DNA of 64,000 nt from Fibrobacterota bacterium (GTDB lineage: Bacteria > Fibrobacterota > Chitinivibrionia > Chitinivibrionales > Chitinispirillaceae), in the NCBI GenBank assembly GCA_023412475.1, contig JAEYNR010000059.1, forward strand, positions 12,481-76,480. The letters are read 5' to 3'. This document shows positions 7,670 to 16,429 of the stretch, one piece after another. How positions within the stretch are numbered: the first letter of the stretch is position 1; the number at the start of each line of letters is the position of its first letter. The translations under genes were made by a program, and so were the position numbers. The notes beneath the pieces are model-generated. The model did no database searches. It had not been told where the DNA came from and saw only the letters and a list, made by a program, of their open reading frames with translations.

Positions 7670-9385
7670 ATGCCTCATAAAAACAGTTCATCCAAACGTA
7701 TCGAGATTACTGGGGATTCACTTTCTCCCGGAATCGCCATTGGCAATACCTACCGTTTCAAACAAATCGATCTTGAGTCATTGCGCAAAAACAGTTTCCC
7801 TATTGAAAATATCACCATCGAACTGGATCGTCTTGATCATTCCATAAAAAAAAGCAAAGATCAATTGCTCAGTTTACAGAGAAGCGCTTTGGAGAGCAAA
7901 AAAAAAGATGTTGCAGACATTTTTGCTGCTCATGTGCAACTTTTGCAGGACCAGACCTTTATTCAAAGTATCAAAGATGCCGTTAAACTGGAGTTGCTGA
8001 ATGTAGAATACATCCTTTCGGTAAAAATAGGTGACCTTGAGCAGACCTTTAGCACCATTTCCAATGAGACCGTACGGACACGACTGTTTGATATTCAGGA
8101 TGTCTACCAGCGTCTTCTTAGAAATCTTCTGGAAATCGAACATGTCCGGGTCACTCCCCTTCTCAGATCAAAGAGTAATCCTATTCTTATAGCAGAACAT
8201 CTTCTACCATCAGACATAGCACTTCTGGAGTTCCGTAAAATTGCCGGTGTTATAATAGAGGAATCCAGTGCGGTCTCTCATGTGGCAATTATTACCCGTT
8301 CCTTTGCAATACCTGCAGTAATCAATGTTCCGGGCATTTCGACTCTGGTTCATCCTGATAGCACTATAATAATTGATGGCTATGAGGGAAGAATTATCAT
8401 CAACCCATCAGTAAAAGAGATCGCCTCATTCAAACGTAAAAAAAACGGATTTGCAAAAAAAGAAAGCCCTGCAGTTCGGCACCAGCGTCGAAGCATGACC
8501 AGAGATGGAATCAGGATTCGTCTGGAGGCGAATGCCAATTCTCCGGAAGAGGTTCAGGATGCCATGAGTGAAGGTGCCGAAGGAATCGGGTTGATGCGTA
8601 CAGAGATCTTTTACATGGGACGTTCCAGTTTACCAGAGCCCAAAGAGGAGCTTAATTATTACAAAAGAATACATGAAGCAGCAGGTGGACATCCTGTAAC
8701 CATCCGTTTACTGGATCTGGGAGCGGATAAGACTTTACCTTACGCAAAGGTTCCTTCAGAAACAAATCCTCAGTTGGGCTTGAGAGGCATTCGTTATCTT
8801 TTTGCCAATAAAGAACTTCTATGTAATCATCTTAAAAATGTTCTGCTTTCAAGCAGATACGGGACACTCAAAGTGCTGGTTCCATTTGTGTCCATTGTGC
8901 AAGAAATAGACTATCTTGAAGATCTGATCAAACGACTGATTGTGGAAAATCATCTTGTCCGGACACAGATTAAACTTGGAATTATGGTGGAGATACCATC
9001 CGTTATCTGGTCTCTTCCCTTGTTTTTACAAAAGGTGGATTTTCTCAGCATAGGGACAAATGATCTTATCCAGTTTACAATTGCCAGTGACCGAGAAGAT
9101 GGAAGGCTTGAAGAGTACAGGGAGGGATCGGTGCCGATAATGCTTAAAATGATCAAGTATATTGTACGAATTGCACACTCCTTTGGCAAAGAGGTATCGG
9201 TTTGTGGGGAAGCAGCCTCTGATCCGCTTATTGCCCCGCTATTAATTGGAACCGGGATAAGAGAACTTTCGGTGAGGGTAAATGTTTTGCAAAAAATCCG
9301 AAAGGAGATCGAGAGCAAATCGCTAGATCAAACTGAAATTGCAGTACATGGATATCTGGAGGCGATAAATGATGGAATAATCTGA
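7670..9385 (+). CDS. ptsI: Phosphoenolpyruvate-protein phosphotransferase (PTS enzyme I)
   Basis: 571-residue enzyme I; it transfers phosphate from PEP to HPr. The N-terminal HPr-binding/swivel half carries the phospho-His in SSAVSHVAIITRSFAIPAV (His204). The C-terminal PEP-binding barrel has EGIGLMRTEIFYMG, GIMVEIPS and SIGTNDLIQFTIASDRED, with VCGEAASDP carrying the proton-donor Cys. The usual GG before the His loop is replaced by EES, a small deviation. AGGAG precedes the ATG. No HPr or EII genes are in the window, so it may serve regulatory phosphorylation or a distant PTS. Confidence 0.95.
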   Translation: MPHKNSSSKRIEITGDSLSPGIAIGNTYRFKQIDLESLRKNSFPIENITIELDRLDHSIKKSKDQLLSLQRSALESKKKDVADIFAAHVQLLQDQTFIQSIKDAVKLELLNVEYILSVKIGDLEQTFSTISNETVRTRLFDIQDVYQRLLRNLLEIEHVRVTPLLRSKSNPILIAEHLLPSDIALLEFRKIAGVIIEESSAVSHVAIITRSFAIPAVINVPGISTLVHPDSTIIIDGYEGRIIINPSVKEIASFKRKKNGFAKKESPAVRHQRRSMTRDGIRIRLEANANSPEEVQDAMSEGAEGIGLMRTEIFYMGRSSLPEPKEELNYYKRIHEAAGGHPVTIRLLDLGADKTLPYAKVPSETNPQLGLRGIRYLFANKELLCNHLKNVLLSSRYGTLKVLVPFVSIVQEIDYLEDLIKRLIVENHLVRTQIKLGIMVEIPSVIWSLPLFLQKVDFLSIGTNDLIQFTIASDREDGRLEEYREGSVPIMLKMIKYIVRIAHSFGKEVSVCGEAASDPLIAPLLIGTGIRELSVRVNVLQKIRKEIESKSLDQTEIAVHGYLEAINDGII

Positions 9386-9424
9386 AGCGTTTTGTGCCTC
9401 AGATTCAATACAATATCCTGACTT

Positions 9425-11980
9425 CTAGCGGTTTACCATTACCGGAACAGCCATTGTTTCTTTGTTACCTTTAAGAATAAGCACCAGATACAGACCATTG
9501 GATAAAGTATTCAATTTTATCTCAACACCCTGGTTTTTATAGTTTTTATTTATTTGAAGCTTTTTAATTTGCCTTCCCTGCATATCCAGAATCTCTACGC
9601 AACTGTTATCTTTGTCCAGAAGTTTTGCGGGAATGAGGACACTATTCATTCCTCTGACAATCGATCCCTCAGTAACTCTGCGATTGTTTTTCACTGCAAT
9701 CGGATCACCGACCTTCAGTTCTTCTATATAAACATTGTCTATAGTGAGATTAATGTTATCGCTCTCATAATTTACAAATTGGATTGCTTCAATATTGTTC
9801 AAGGAAAAATTTCCTCCGTCTGTATGCCAGGATTTGACAGATAGAGCAGAAGTATTTAATGGAATTCTCACTCTGTTCCATAATTCATTTGGGAAATTTA
9901 TTTTTTTACCATAATAGGCACTGTCGTTTATATCTGACTGAATGATCTCGAAATGGAATGATTTTCCCACATTATTTTTATTACACTTGTAATCAAATAC
10001 AATACTTTTTGCATTACCTAAGGAAACAGCAGTTCCCTCCTTATTAAATGTCATTCGAATTCCGGCAAAAGAGTGTTCAATATTATTTTTCTTTATAAGG
10101 CTAAAATTCAAGCCCAATCCGGATTCTCCCTCAGTGGTATTTTCGCCTGGAAGTTCTTTAGGATAAGTGGTTGAATTACCACCCAGTGGTTCATCGGTAA
10201 AGATGTCCCAGGTCCCGCCAAGCTTATTTCTAAAATTCCCATCATCAAAATTATCAACAATTACATCGGTGGCTTTAAAAGGAGGAGGTTTTATGTCTTT
10301 TATTTCGAGAGTTTCACGTGTTCGAGACAGGTGATATATTGCCAGATTTTCTACTTCCAGTTGAGCCTTTACCTCATCCTGGATAATAAAAATCCCCTCA
10401 TCAGCATCACCATCCCAGGTAACAGAAACATTGCTGCCATTTCCTGAAAACACCTTTGTTGCTCCACTTTTACTACCAGTTAAAATGAGTTTCCATGATG
10501 CTGCCTTACTTAGGGTAGCGGTGTACTGAATAGTTGGCGTTTTAGAGAAATAGACGTTAACAGCATTATCGTAAAGAGCGGTTGTAATTTTAACAGATGA
10601 CGGATCATTAAGATCTTTTATAAATGCAACAGCTCCTGGAATTCCCGCATTATAATCCAAAGCGACCTCGGTGTATTCGTAAGCTTCAGCACTGTTAGTA
10701 TAGTTGCCATCGGCATCAGGACCAGAAACCAGTGCACCTTCAACTTTTATATTGGATTTCCATAAAGCATTTCTGTGATGAATGGCAGTAGGGCCGTTAT
10801 TATAACCGACGATCCAGGATCTGTTTGCATTTGGATCGGTACCACTAACCCATTTCAGTTGTTTTTCAGCAAATTCTTTATAAGTATCCTGTGGATCTAA
10901 AACATATGCAAGAGCAGCAGCAAATGCAGCGCATGCAGTTCCGCCAGCCATTCCCCAGTGCTGGTTAAAGTATACCCCATCCATTGAGGGGTTGTCTGGT
11001 TTGTTTAGTTTTTTTGTCAGTAGAAAGGCAACATGATCAGCAAGCTCACTTCTTTGCTGAGATAATCCCTGACGATACATTTCGAAAGCCACGACCGGAG
11101 CAACATTTGTATAACCGATATGGTTGTTCATAGTCCCGGTTTCGGCTCCTAATATATTGAGATCTTCCTTATACTTCTCATCTTTTGTGGCCCTGTAAAG
11201 CTCGACTGCTCCTGCCATCATTTTATCGTGCCAGATAAAAGCGATATTGTCTTTTGGAGCATAAAAACCTCCATTAGGAGTACTTACTCCTTTGCTTTTT
11301 TTTGACCAGCCCGCCTGGTAAGCCTCTTTGGCTTTGTTCAGGCATGAGTCTGCATAATCAGCATCAAATTCACGGTACAATATTGACATAAGCGCAAGAG
11401 AAGCTGCATATAACCCCGGGACATCAGCCCCATCAGCAAATCTCACCGGGCGATTACCTACCGATGAAGAATTAGTTGGGCCACCGCAACCATTAAGAGG
11501 GCAACTGTGGTCAGCGTCACCATCTCCAATATCATATACAACTGTGCTATTATTAATAACCGCTTTTATGATATAATCAGTGGCAAATTTTACTTCATTG
11601 AGAATATCGGGTATTCCATCTGATACGTTAAATTTATCCCAGCTATCATTATCATCATAACTGTTAGGGAAGACATCATATCCCTTTAACAAGATGTAGA
11701 CTGTAGAGCTGAATGGGAGTCCGTATTTGACAAAATCTCCTGCGTCATACCACCCTCCGGAGAGATCTCTTCCGTTATGGGAATCATTCTCATGGGGCCA
11801 CCCTGAATTTATATCCTCGTAGAAAGGGTTATGACAATGCTCTCCTTTCAGTCCTGCTCTCTGGTATCTGTAGAAACGGATCGTCTTTTTTTGTATTTCA
11901 GCCCAATCCTGTGCAACCAATGGAAAAGATATGAACAAAAGAAGAAACGGTAACAGGCATTTTCTCATCTTTGGACCCAT
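9425..11980 (-). CDS. Secreted GH9 cellulase with CBM11-like module and C-terminal sorting-like domain
   Basis: 851-residue secreted endoglucanase. Signal peptide (MRKCLLPFLLLFISFPLVAQ, starting at the second Met), then a GH9 (alpha/alpha)6 barrel to about residue 480. DLSGGWYDAGDFVKYG holds the catalytic Asp79/Asp82; AIHHRNALW is the GH9 His motif; TEVALDYNAGIPGA carries the general-acid Glu. A beta-sandwich module follows (about 485-570, WKLILTG...SVTWDGD), shared with the GH8 enzyme. Next is a CBM11-like domain (VIVDNFDDGN..., about 580-760), and last ~60 residues with SCVEILDMQGRQIKKL...LSNGLYLVLI, resembling type-IX-type sorting domains. Start at 11980 or 11968 is not settled; no clear ribosome site. 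Confidence 0.93.
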   Translation of the reverse strand: MGPKMRKCLLPFLLLFISFPLVAQDWAEIQKKTIRFYRYQRAGLKGEHCHNPFYEDINSGWPHENDSHNGRDLSGGWYDAGDFVKYGLPFSSTVYILLKGYDVFPNSYDDNDSWDKFNVSDGIPDILNEVKFATDYIIKAVINNSTVVYDIGDGDADHSCPLNGCGGPTNSSSVGNRPVRFADGADVPGLYAASLALMSILYREFDADYADSCLNKAKEAYQAGWSKKSKGVSTPNGGFYAPKDNIAFIWHDKMMAGAVELYRATKDEKYKEDLNILGAETGTMNNHIGYTNVAPVVAFEMYRQGLSQQRSELADHVAFLLTKKLNKPDNPSMDGVYFNQHWGMAGGTACAAFAAALAYVLDPQDTYKEFAEKQLKWVSGTDPNANRSWIVGYNNGPTAIHHRNALWKSNIKVEGALVSGPDADGNYTNSAEAYEYTEVALDYNAGIPGAVAFIKDLNDPSSVKITTALYDNAVNVYFSKTPTIQYTATLSKAASWKLILTGSKSGATKVFSGNGSNVSVTWDGDADEGIFIIQDEVKAQLEVENLAIYHLSRTRETLEIKDIKPPPFKATDVIVDNFDDGNFRNKLGGTWDIFTDEPLGGNSTTYPKELPGENTTEGESGLGLNFSLIKKNNIEHSFAGIRMTFNKEGTAVSLGNAKSIVFDYKCNKNNVGKSFHFEIIQSDINDSAYYGKKINFPNELWNRVRIPLNTSALSVKSWHTDGGNFSLNNIEAIQFVNYESDNINLTIDNVYIEELKVGDPIAVKNNRRVTEGSIVRGMNSVLIPAKLLDKDNSCVEILDMQGRQIKKLQINKNYKNQGVEIKLNTLSNGLYLVLILKGNKETMAVPVMVNR

Positions 11981-12099
11981 AGAATTAGAATGGATATTTT
12001 GATTTAATTACAAAGAACGCTAATTCTTTAGTATGCTTGAAGTAAAAAAGGTTCAATGAAAGATAACAGAAATATCTGAAGGGTAAACAGTATTAAAAA

Positions 12100-12129
12100 G
12101 CCCTCATCCATTACTATATGGACGAGGGC
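12100..12129 (-). terminator. Intrinsic terminator after the CBM11-like gene
   Basis: GCCCTCATCCAT (12100-12111) pairs with ATGGACGAGGGC (12118-12129) with one wobble and a 6-nt loop. On the minus strand it is followed by TTTTT, 8 nt after the stop of the CBM11-like gene. It separates that gene from the GH9 gene, so the two are independent transcripts. Confidence 0.85.
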
Positions 12130-12136
12130 AAAAACG

Positions 12137-13753
12137 TTATTTTACAATATGAATTGGCGCTACCTCAGTCAGACCATCACTTCCAACAATCCTCAATACA
12201 TAAACTCCACTGGCATTATTTAGAAGTGGAATTGCACAGGAACGGGAAACATTGTTGATGTTCTTAAAAAACACTACTTTCCCAAGAGGATTGATCATAC
12301 TGACTTTTGCATTACCGATTTTATTATTAAAATTAATTCTAATTGCATCATGGTTTTGAACATAGCTGATTCCTTTAGATGCAAGTTTTCTATTCAGAGG
12401 AAGTACACCAACTATAGGAACTCCATCAAAATAGATGTTATCAATTGAGAAATTTCCATCAATACTGGCATCACCAGTTATCTTAAACTGCAATTTGGAC
12501 AAGACCTCTTTGTTAAGAGCAGCCTGTTCATCGCTCAGATCAGCCACATTCACCCAATCCTGAAGAATAAAGGCAGAAAATGAAGCCTTGACTTGTTTCC
12601 ACTCACCTTGGGTTGAAGGAAGGACAACATGAAAGGCGATACCTGGATCTCGAGCAGTGCTATCTACAAGCTCCATTTCCACATCTATGTCACTCTTATA
12701 ATTGAGGTATACCCCGGAACCGCTTGATGCATCAAAATACCCGTTTTTAGCATCTCCCAATATAGTCCCTATGCCGCAGAAAGGAGCTATTGGATTTTTG
12801 GGATCAGCCTCATTCTCAATCATATCGCCAAGGGTTACACTAACAGCAAGTCCTTCAGTGCCGTCATAACCACCAGTTTCATCAACTTCCAATTGATCTG
12901 TTTCCGAATCATAGCCACTGGTAAACTCTGATGTTCCTCCATCACTACCATCCATATAAGAAAACCAGGAAAAACCGAGAGTATTCTTCTTTTTACCATC
13001 AGCGAAATCGTTCAGCAATCCGTCTGAGGGAAAAGAGCCCACGTCGGTAGGATTAATAGTACCCATTTTGGGGAACTTTGCATTACCAACCATGACTATG
13101 CTATCGATATAAAGGGTGCCATCTGTCAGATCCGGGTTTTCATCCCATCTAACCCTGAAATTCATCTTGGCAATCTTTGTGAGATCAAAAGCAACAACAG
13201 CATCTTCATCCCAACCATTCTGTTTAAATCCTTTTTTACTATCTTTTTTCATGGGGATGGAAACATATTGCCAGGAAGTAGTAACATCAATGGAATAGAA
13301 GAAATCGTCCCAGTTTTTCACAGTAGTCAGCTCCATATAAAGTCTGGCTGTGAAGGCCTTGTCTCCCTTAACCCAAAAAGTAATTGAATCTGCACCTGTA
13401 AGATCATAAGCATACCTGGCACTTGCACTAGTTCCTTCAGCGAAATTCAGGCCCATGGCTATATATGGCTTACATCCATCTGTCATCCCGGCGGTGTCAC
13501 CCAAAGTGAATTCCATAGCCGCCCCGTATGTTCCATCTTTACCGTCGTACTCTCCAAAAAACTCTGGTTTATTCTGTTCACCAAAAATGGTAGACTGACC
13601 ATTATTGTCAACATCCGTGTAAAAATACCAGTATTTCTGAATTTTTGATTTGTTGTTACCATCATCGAAATCATCAATAACAGTATTGGCAACACAGTAC
13701 GAAGAGGCTATTATCACCCCAATACCGAATAACAATGACCTTATTGAACCCAT
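12137..13753 (-). CDS. Secreted protein with two CBM11-like carbohydrate-binding domains
   Basis: 538-residue secreted protein with no catalytic domain. Start at 13753 (MGSIRSLLFG) is chosen because AAGGGG lies 8 nt upstream; an in-frame GTG at 13762 sits inside that site. Signal peptide to about residue 24. Two related modules of ~200 residues follow, beginning VIDDFDDGNNKSKIQKYW and LLNDFADGKKKNTLGFSW, the latter near residue 247. Both have the FDDG calcium/strand motif of CBM11-like (CIA30-like) domains, and the C-terminus of GH9 carries a third relative. The last ~70 residues (VSMINPLGKVVFFKNI...SGVYVLRIVG) form a sorting-like domain. Probably a cell-surface or secreted glucan-binding protein. 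Confidence 0.8.
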   Translation of the reverse strand: MGSIRSLLFGIGVIIASSYCVANTVIDDFDDGNNKSKIQKYWYFYTDVDNNGQSTIFGEQNKPEFFGEYDGKDGTYGAAMEFTLGDTAGMTDGCKPYIAMGLNFAEGTSASARYAYDLTGADSITFWVKGDKAFTARLYMELTTVKNWDDFFYSIDVTTSWQYVSIPMKKDSKKGFKQNGWDEDAVVAFDLTKIAKMNFRVRWDENPDLTDGTLYIDSIVMVGNAKFPKMGTINPTDVGSFPSDGLLNDFADGKKKNTLGFSWFSYMDGSDGGTSEFTSGYDSETDQLEVDETGGYDGTEGLAVSVTLGDMIENEADPKNPIAPFCGIGTILGDAKNGYFDASSGSGVYLNYKSDIDVEMELVDSTARDPGIAFHVVLPSTQGEWKQVKASFSAFILQDWVNVADLSDEQAALNKEVLSKLQFKITGDASIDGNFSIDNIYFDGVPIVGVLPLNRKLASKGISYVQNHDAIRINFNNKIGNAKVSMINPLGKVVFFKNINNVSRSCAIPLLNNASGVYVLRIVGSDGLTEVAPIHIVK

Positions 13754-14146
13754 AAACACCACCCCTTAAATTAGTTATGGAAAGAAATTTTTACACATTT
13801 AGGCATTATTGTTAGTAGTAAGGCAATTCTACATGGTTCATGCTGATATGAGTAGCGTATTACCCCACTTTAACTGTATTCCTGAAACGAATAAATTAAA
13901 TACAATGTTACTCTATTGCAACAATGAATTAAAATATACTGGAAAAACCTCATGAACCATTCTTCATTTGGATTACACTAAAAACACAACTGATTAGCTT
14001 GTTTTTATCTCTCTGTGTTTTATATTAATTAAATAAGTTTTTTAATATATGATTTTTTTTTAGTCATCACAAAATCAGGTATTTATTACATTCATTCTAT
14101 AACTTACATTCAGCACTTTTGTAAAATCAGATTTCAGGAGAAATAG
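13754..14146. promoter_or_regulatory. Divergent intergenic region with a matched inverted 10-mer pair
   Basis: 393 AT-rich nt between the minus-strand CBM11-like gene and the plus-strand GH8 gene, so both promoters must lie here. ATGGTTCATG (13833-13842) and its exact reverse complement CATGAACCAT (13951-13960) are 118 bp apart, a candidate operator pair for coordinated control. No other structure is recognised. Confidence 0.4.
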
Positions 14147-16021
14147 ATGAGATTTGCGAGTATTTCATTATTAGCCCTTTTATTAGTATATAGTACTAAC
14201 ATTTTTGGAGATTGGAGTCTTCCTTATCAGCGTCCAGATGCTTATGATTACAACGATTATTACAGCTCCGGCTTAATCAGTTATTTAAATGATGGGACCA
14301 CCAACCCCAAAGAACGACTTGCTATAGCATGGCAATATTATGCAGAGAATTACATTATGGGTAATGGCCTGGTTAAGCACCTCAGGATGCAAGGAGATCA
14401 GGTTATAGGTCATAATGAAGCGGTTTCAGAAGGAATCGGTTATGGGATGCTTCTGGCGCTTATTAATAATGACCAAGCTAATTTTAATAAAATATTTGAC
14501 GGTGCGAATACTCACATGTGGAAAGGTAAGTCATACGCATGCTGGAAATGGAACAATGGTAATTGCGAGGGGTCCGGGTGCGCAACCGATGCTGATCTTG
14601 ATATCGCATTAGCCCTGGTTTTTGCCGATAAACTTCAGGAGCGTGGTTTATGGTCCACCTACAATAAAAATAATGTTACCTATAAAAGCAGGGCGACAGA
14701 GATGATTAACTCAATCAAGACAACCATGACCAGTGGTGATCTACTGTTACCCGGTGATGCCTGGCCGGGTGGACCAACTAACCCCAGCTACTTTTCTGTT
14801 GCTGCCATGCGTGTATTCAACGCCTATCAAAAAACTCATGATTTTTCCGGTGTAATCAAAAAATGTTATGATATTCTGGAGAACACAAGAAATTATAACA
14901 AAGGTCAGGCACCTGACTGGTGCAACTCCAATGGAGGATCATTAGCCGGTGATGGAACCAAAGGAAATCAGGATTATTATGGGATGAGTATCGAAGCGAT
15001 ACGAGTTCCCTGGAGAATTGGGCTCGATGCACTCTGGTTTAATGATTCCAGGGCTATACAATATTGTGAGAACACAAAAAACACCTTATCCGATTATCAA
15101 TCAGAAAAAGTTTATTCTCAAATGCGGGAATACAAGCCGGATGGCAGTCCTGATAATGATGACCCCAAGCGCCAGGCTGATAACTTTGAACGAGTAGCAA
15201 TGTGGTGTACTGCAGTTCTTGGCTCTAAAGATGAATCGTACTCAAAAGAAGTTTTTTCAAGCGATTTTGATTACAGAATCACAGGTGAAGACGATAACAG
15301 CCATCCCTATTTCGGAACAATTGCAAATGATAATTACTTCTACTATAAACAATCTCTGGCAATGTTAGGTTATGCTACCATTTTCGGCCTTTTTCCAAAT
15401 GTTTTGCAGGATATGGAAAACTATGTCAAACCCGATACAATCAAGGTAACCTCAGGGCTGAAAACCTCTGCATCATCAATCAAACTGCCCGGAGAGCTGA
15501 CTCTTAGCGCAACCCTTGACAAGGCTTCAAAATGGAAACTTATCCTTACCGGTCAGACCAGCCAGAAAAGTGACACCACCAGTGATTCCACTGCTCAGAT
15601 CTCTGTTACCTGGGATGGAACCGGATGGTTCACTGAGGAAACCATAGAAGTAACACTGGAAGTGGAGAAGCTGGCACCCAGTACACCCAATTCCATGACA
15701 AACACACAATTTACCATCACTGACATCACACCCATCAAAAACAAGGCTGCTGCAATCGCCAGATCTCAGTTTTTTTCCATTTACCAGGCCAATAATGGGC
15801 TGGTGATAAATGCAGGTAATAAACTGCTTCCGATAATAAGCATATACAAACTCAACGGAGAAAAAGTTATTTCATTCCGTTTCAATATGAATACCCGCTA
15901 TTCTAATAACCATTTTGTACCGATTCCCGCTGCCAAATTGAGTTCAGGGCAGTATATTGCACGTCTCAGTGATGAATCAGGGGCTTCTGCGGCAATGATG
16001 AGACGTTTTATCTGGCAATGA
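14147..16021 (+). CDS. Secreted GH8 endoglucanase with C-terminal sorting-like domain
   Basis: 624-residue GH8 enzyme (endo-beta-1,4-glucanase/licheninase/xylanase family). Signal peptide to about residue 21 (LLALLLVYSTNIFG). Catalytic (alpha/alpha)6 barrel about 25-430: EAVSEGIGYGM holds the proton-donor Glu95, ATDADLDIALAL the Asp cluster (148-152), and YYGMSIEAIRVPWRIGLD is a typical GH8 signature. A beta-sandwich module near 435-540 (WKLILTGQTS...SVTWDGTGW) is homologous to that in the neighbouring GH9. The last ~80 residues resemble the sorting domain (ISIYKLNGEKVISF...LSSGQYIARL). AGGAG precedes the ATG. Divergent from the CBM11-like gene. Confidence 0.93.
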   Translation: MRFASISLLALLLVYSTNIFGDWSLPYQRPDAYDYNDYYSSGLISYLNDGTTNPKERLAIAWQYYAENYIMGNGLVKHLRMQGDQVIGHNEAVSEGIGYGMLLALINNDQANFNKIFDGANTHMWKGKSYACWKWNNGNCEGSGCATDADLDIALALVFADKLQERGLWSTYNKNNVTYKSRATEMINSIKTTMTSGDLLLPGDAWPGGPTNPSYFSVAAMRVFNAYQKTHDFSGVIKKCYDILENTRNYNKGQAPDWCNSNGGSLAGDGTKGNQDYYGMSIEAIRVPWRIGLDALWFNDSRAIQYCENTKNTLSDYQSEKVYSQMREYKPDGSPDNDDPKRQADNFERVAMWCTAVLGSKDESYSKEVFSSDFDYRITGEDDNSHPYFGTIANDNYFYYKQSLAMLGYATIFGLFPNVLQDMENYVKPDTIKVTSGLKTSASSIKLPGELTLSATLDKASKWKLILTGQTSQKSDTTSDSTAQISVTWDGTGWFTEETIEVTLEVEKLAPSTPNSMTNTQFTITDITPIKNKAAAIARSQFFSIYQANNGLVINAGNKLLPIISIYKLNGEKVISFRFNMNTRYSNNHFVPIPAAKLSSGQYIARLSDESGASAAMMRRFIWQ

Positions 16022-16429
16022 GAGTTGACACTATAGAAGTCTTAATTATTGGGGGTCTTTTCAACGTGACGGCCTCCGCAAATCTCTCCCAGTTATGAAA
16101 ATTATTTGTTTAGAGCCCGTCCCAGCAGGCAAAAGTAACATGAATCACATGAAAAACTTAGACATACTTGAGCTCCGGCATGTACTTTTTAGACACCGAT
16201 GAATCTATAGAATACTGCGTGGTAACTAAAAATGCGCACGAACTAGTTGTGGTGTTTTTGTCGCATGGTTTTAATATAAACAGAGCCTTTTTCAGCAGTT
16301 AAATTAAACCCGAATTACACGACTAAGGAGACACGAGCACCTACGAAAAAGAGAAAACATATCCCACATACAGGCTGAAAACCCAAAGGGTTTTCAGCCT
16401 AAAAAGCCGTGTACACGAAATGAGTTTGA
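16022..16429. other. Convergent intergenic region, no gene seen
   Basis: 408 nt between the GH8 and lamin-tail genes, which converge here. Apart from the hairpin at 16372-16400 I see no coding frame, repeat or RNA gene. Confidence 0.4.
16372..16400. terminator. Perfect 13-bp hairpin between convergent genes
   Basis: AGGCTGAAAACCC / GGGTTTTCAGCCT with an AAA loop, 30 nt beyond the stop of the lamin-tail protein gene. It has A residues on the plus-strand 3' side and no T-run on the minus-strand 3' side, so it is a stable hairpin of terminator type rather than a textbook intrinsic terminator. Confidence 0.6.
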
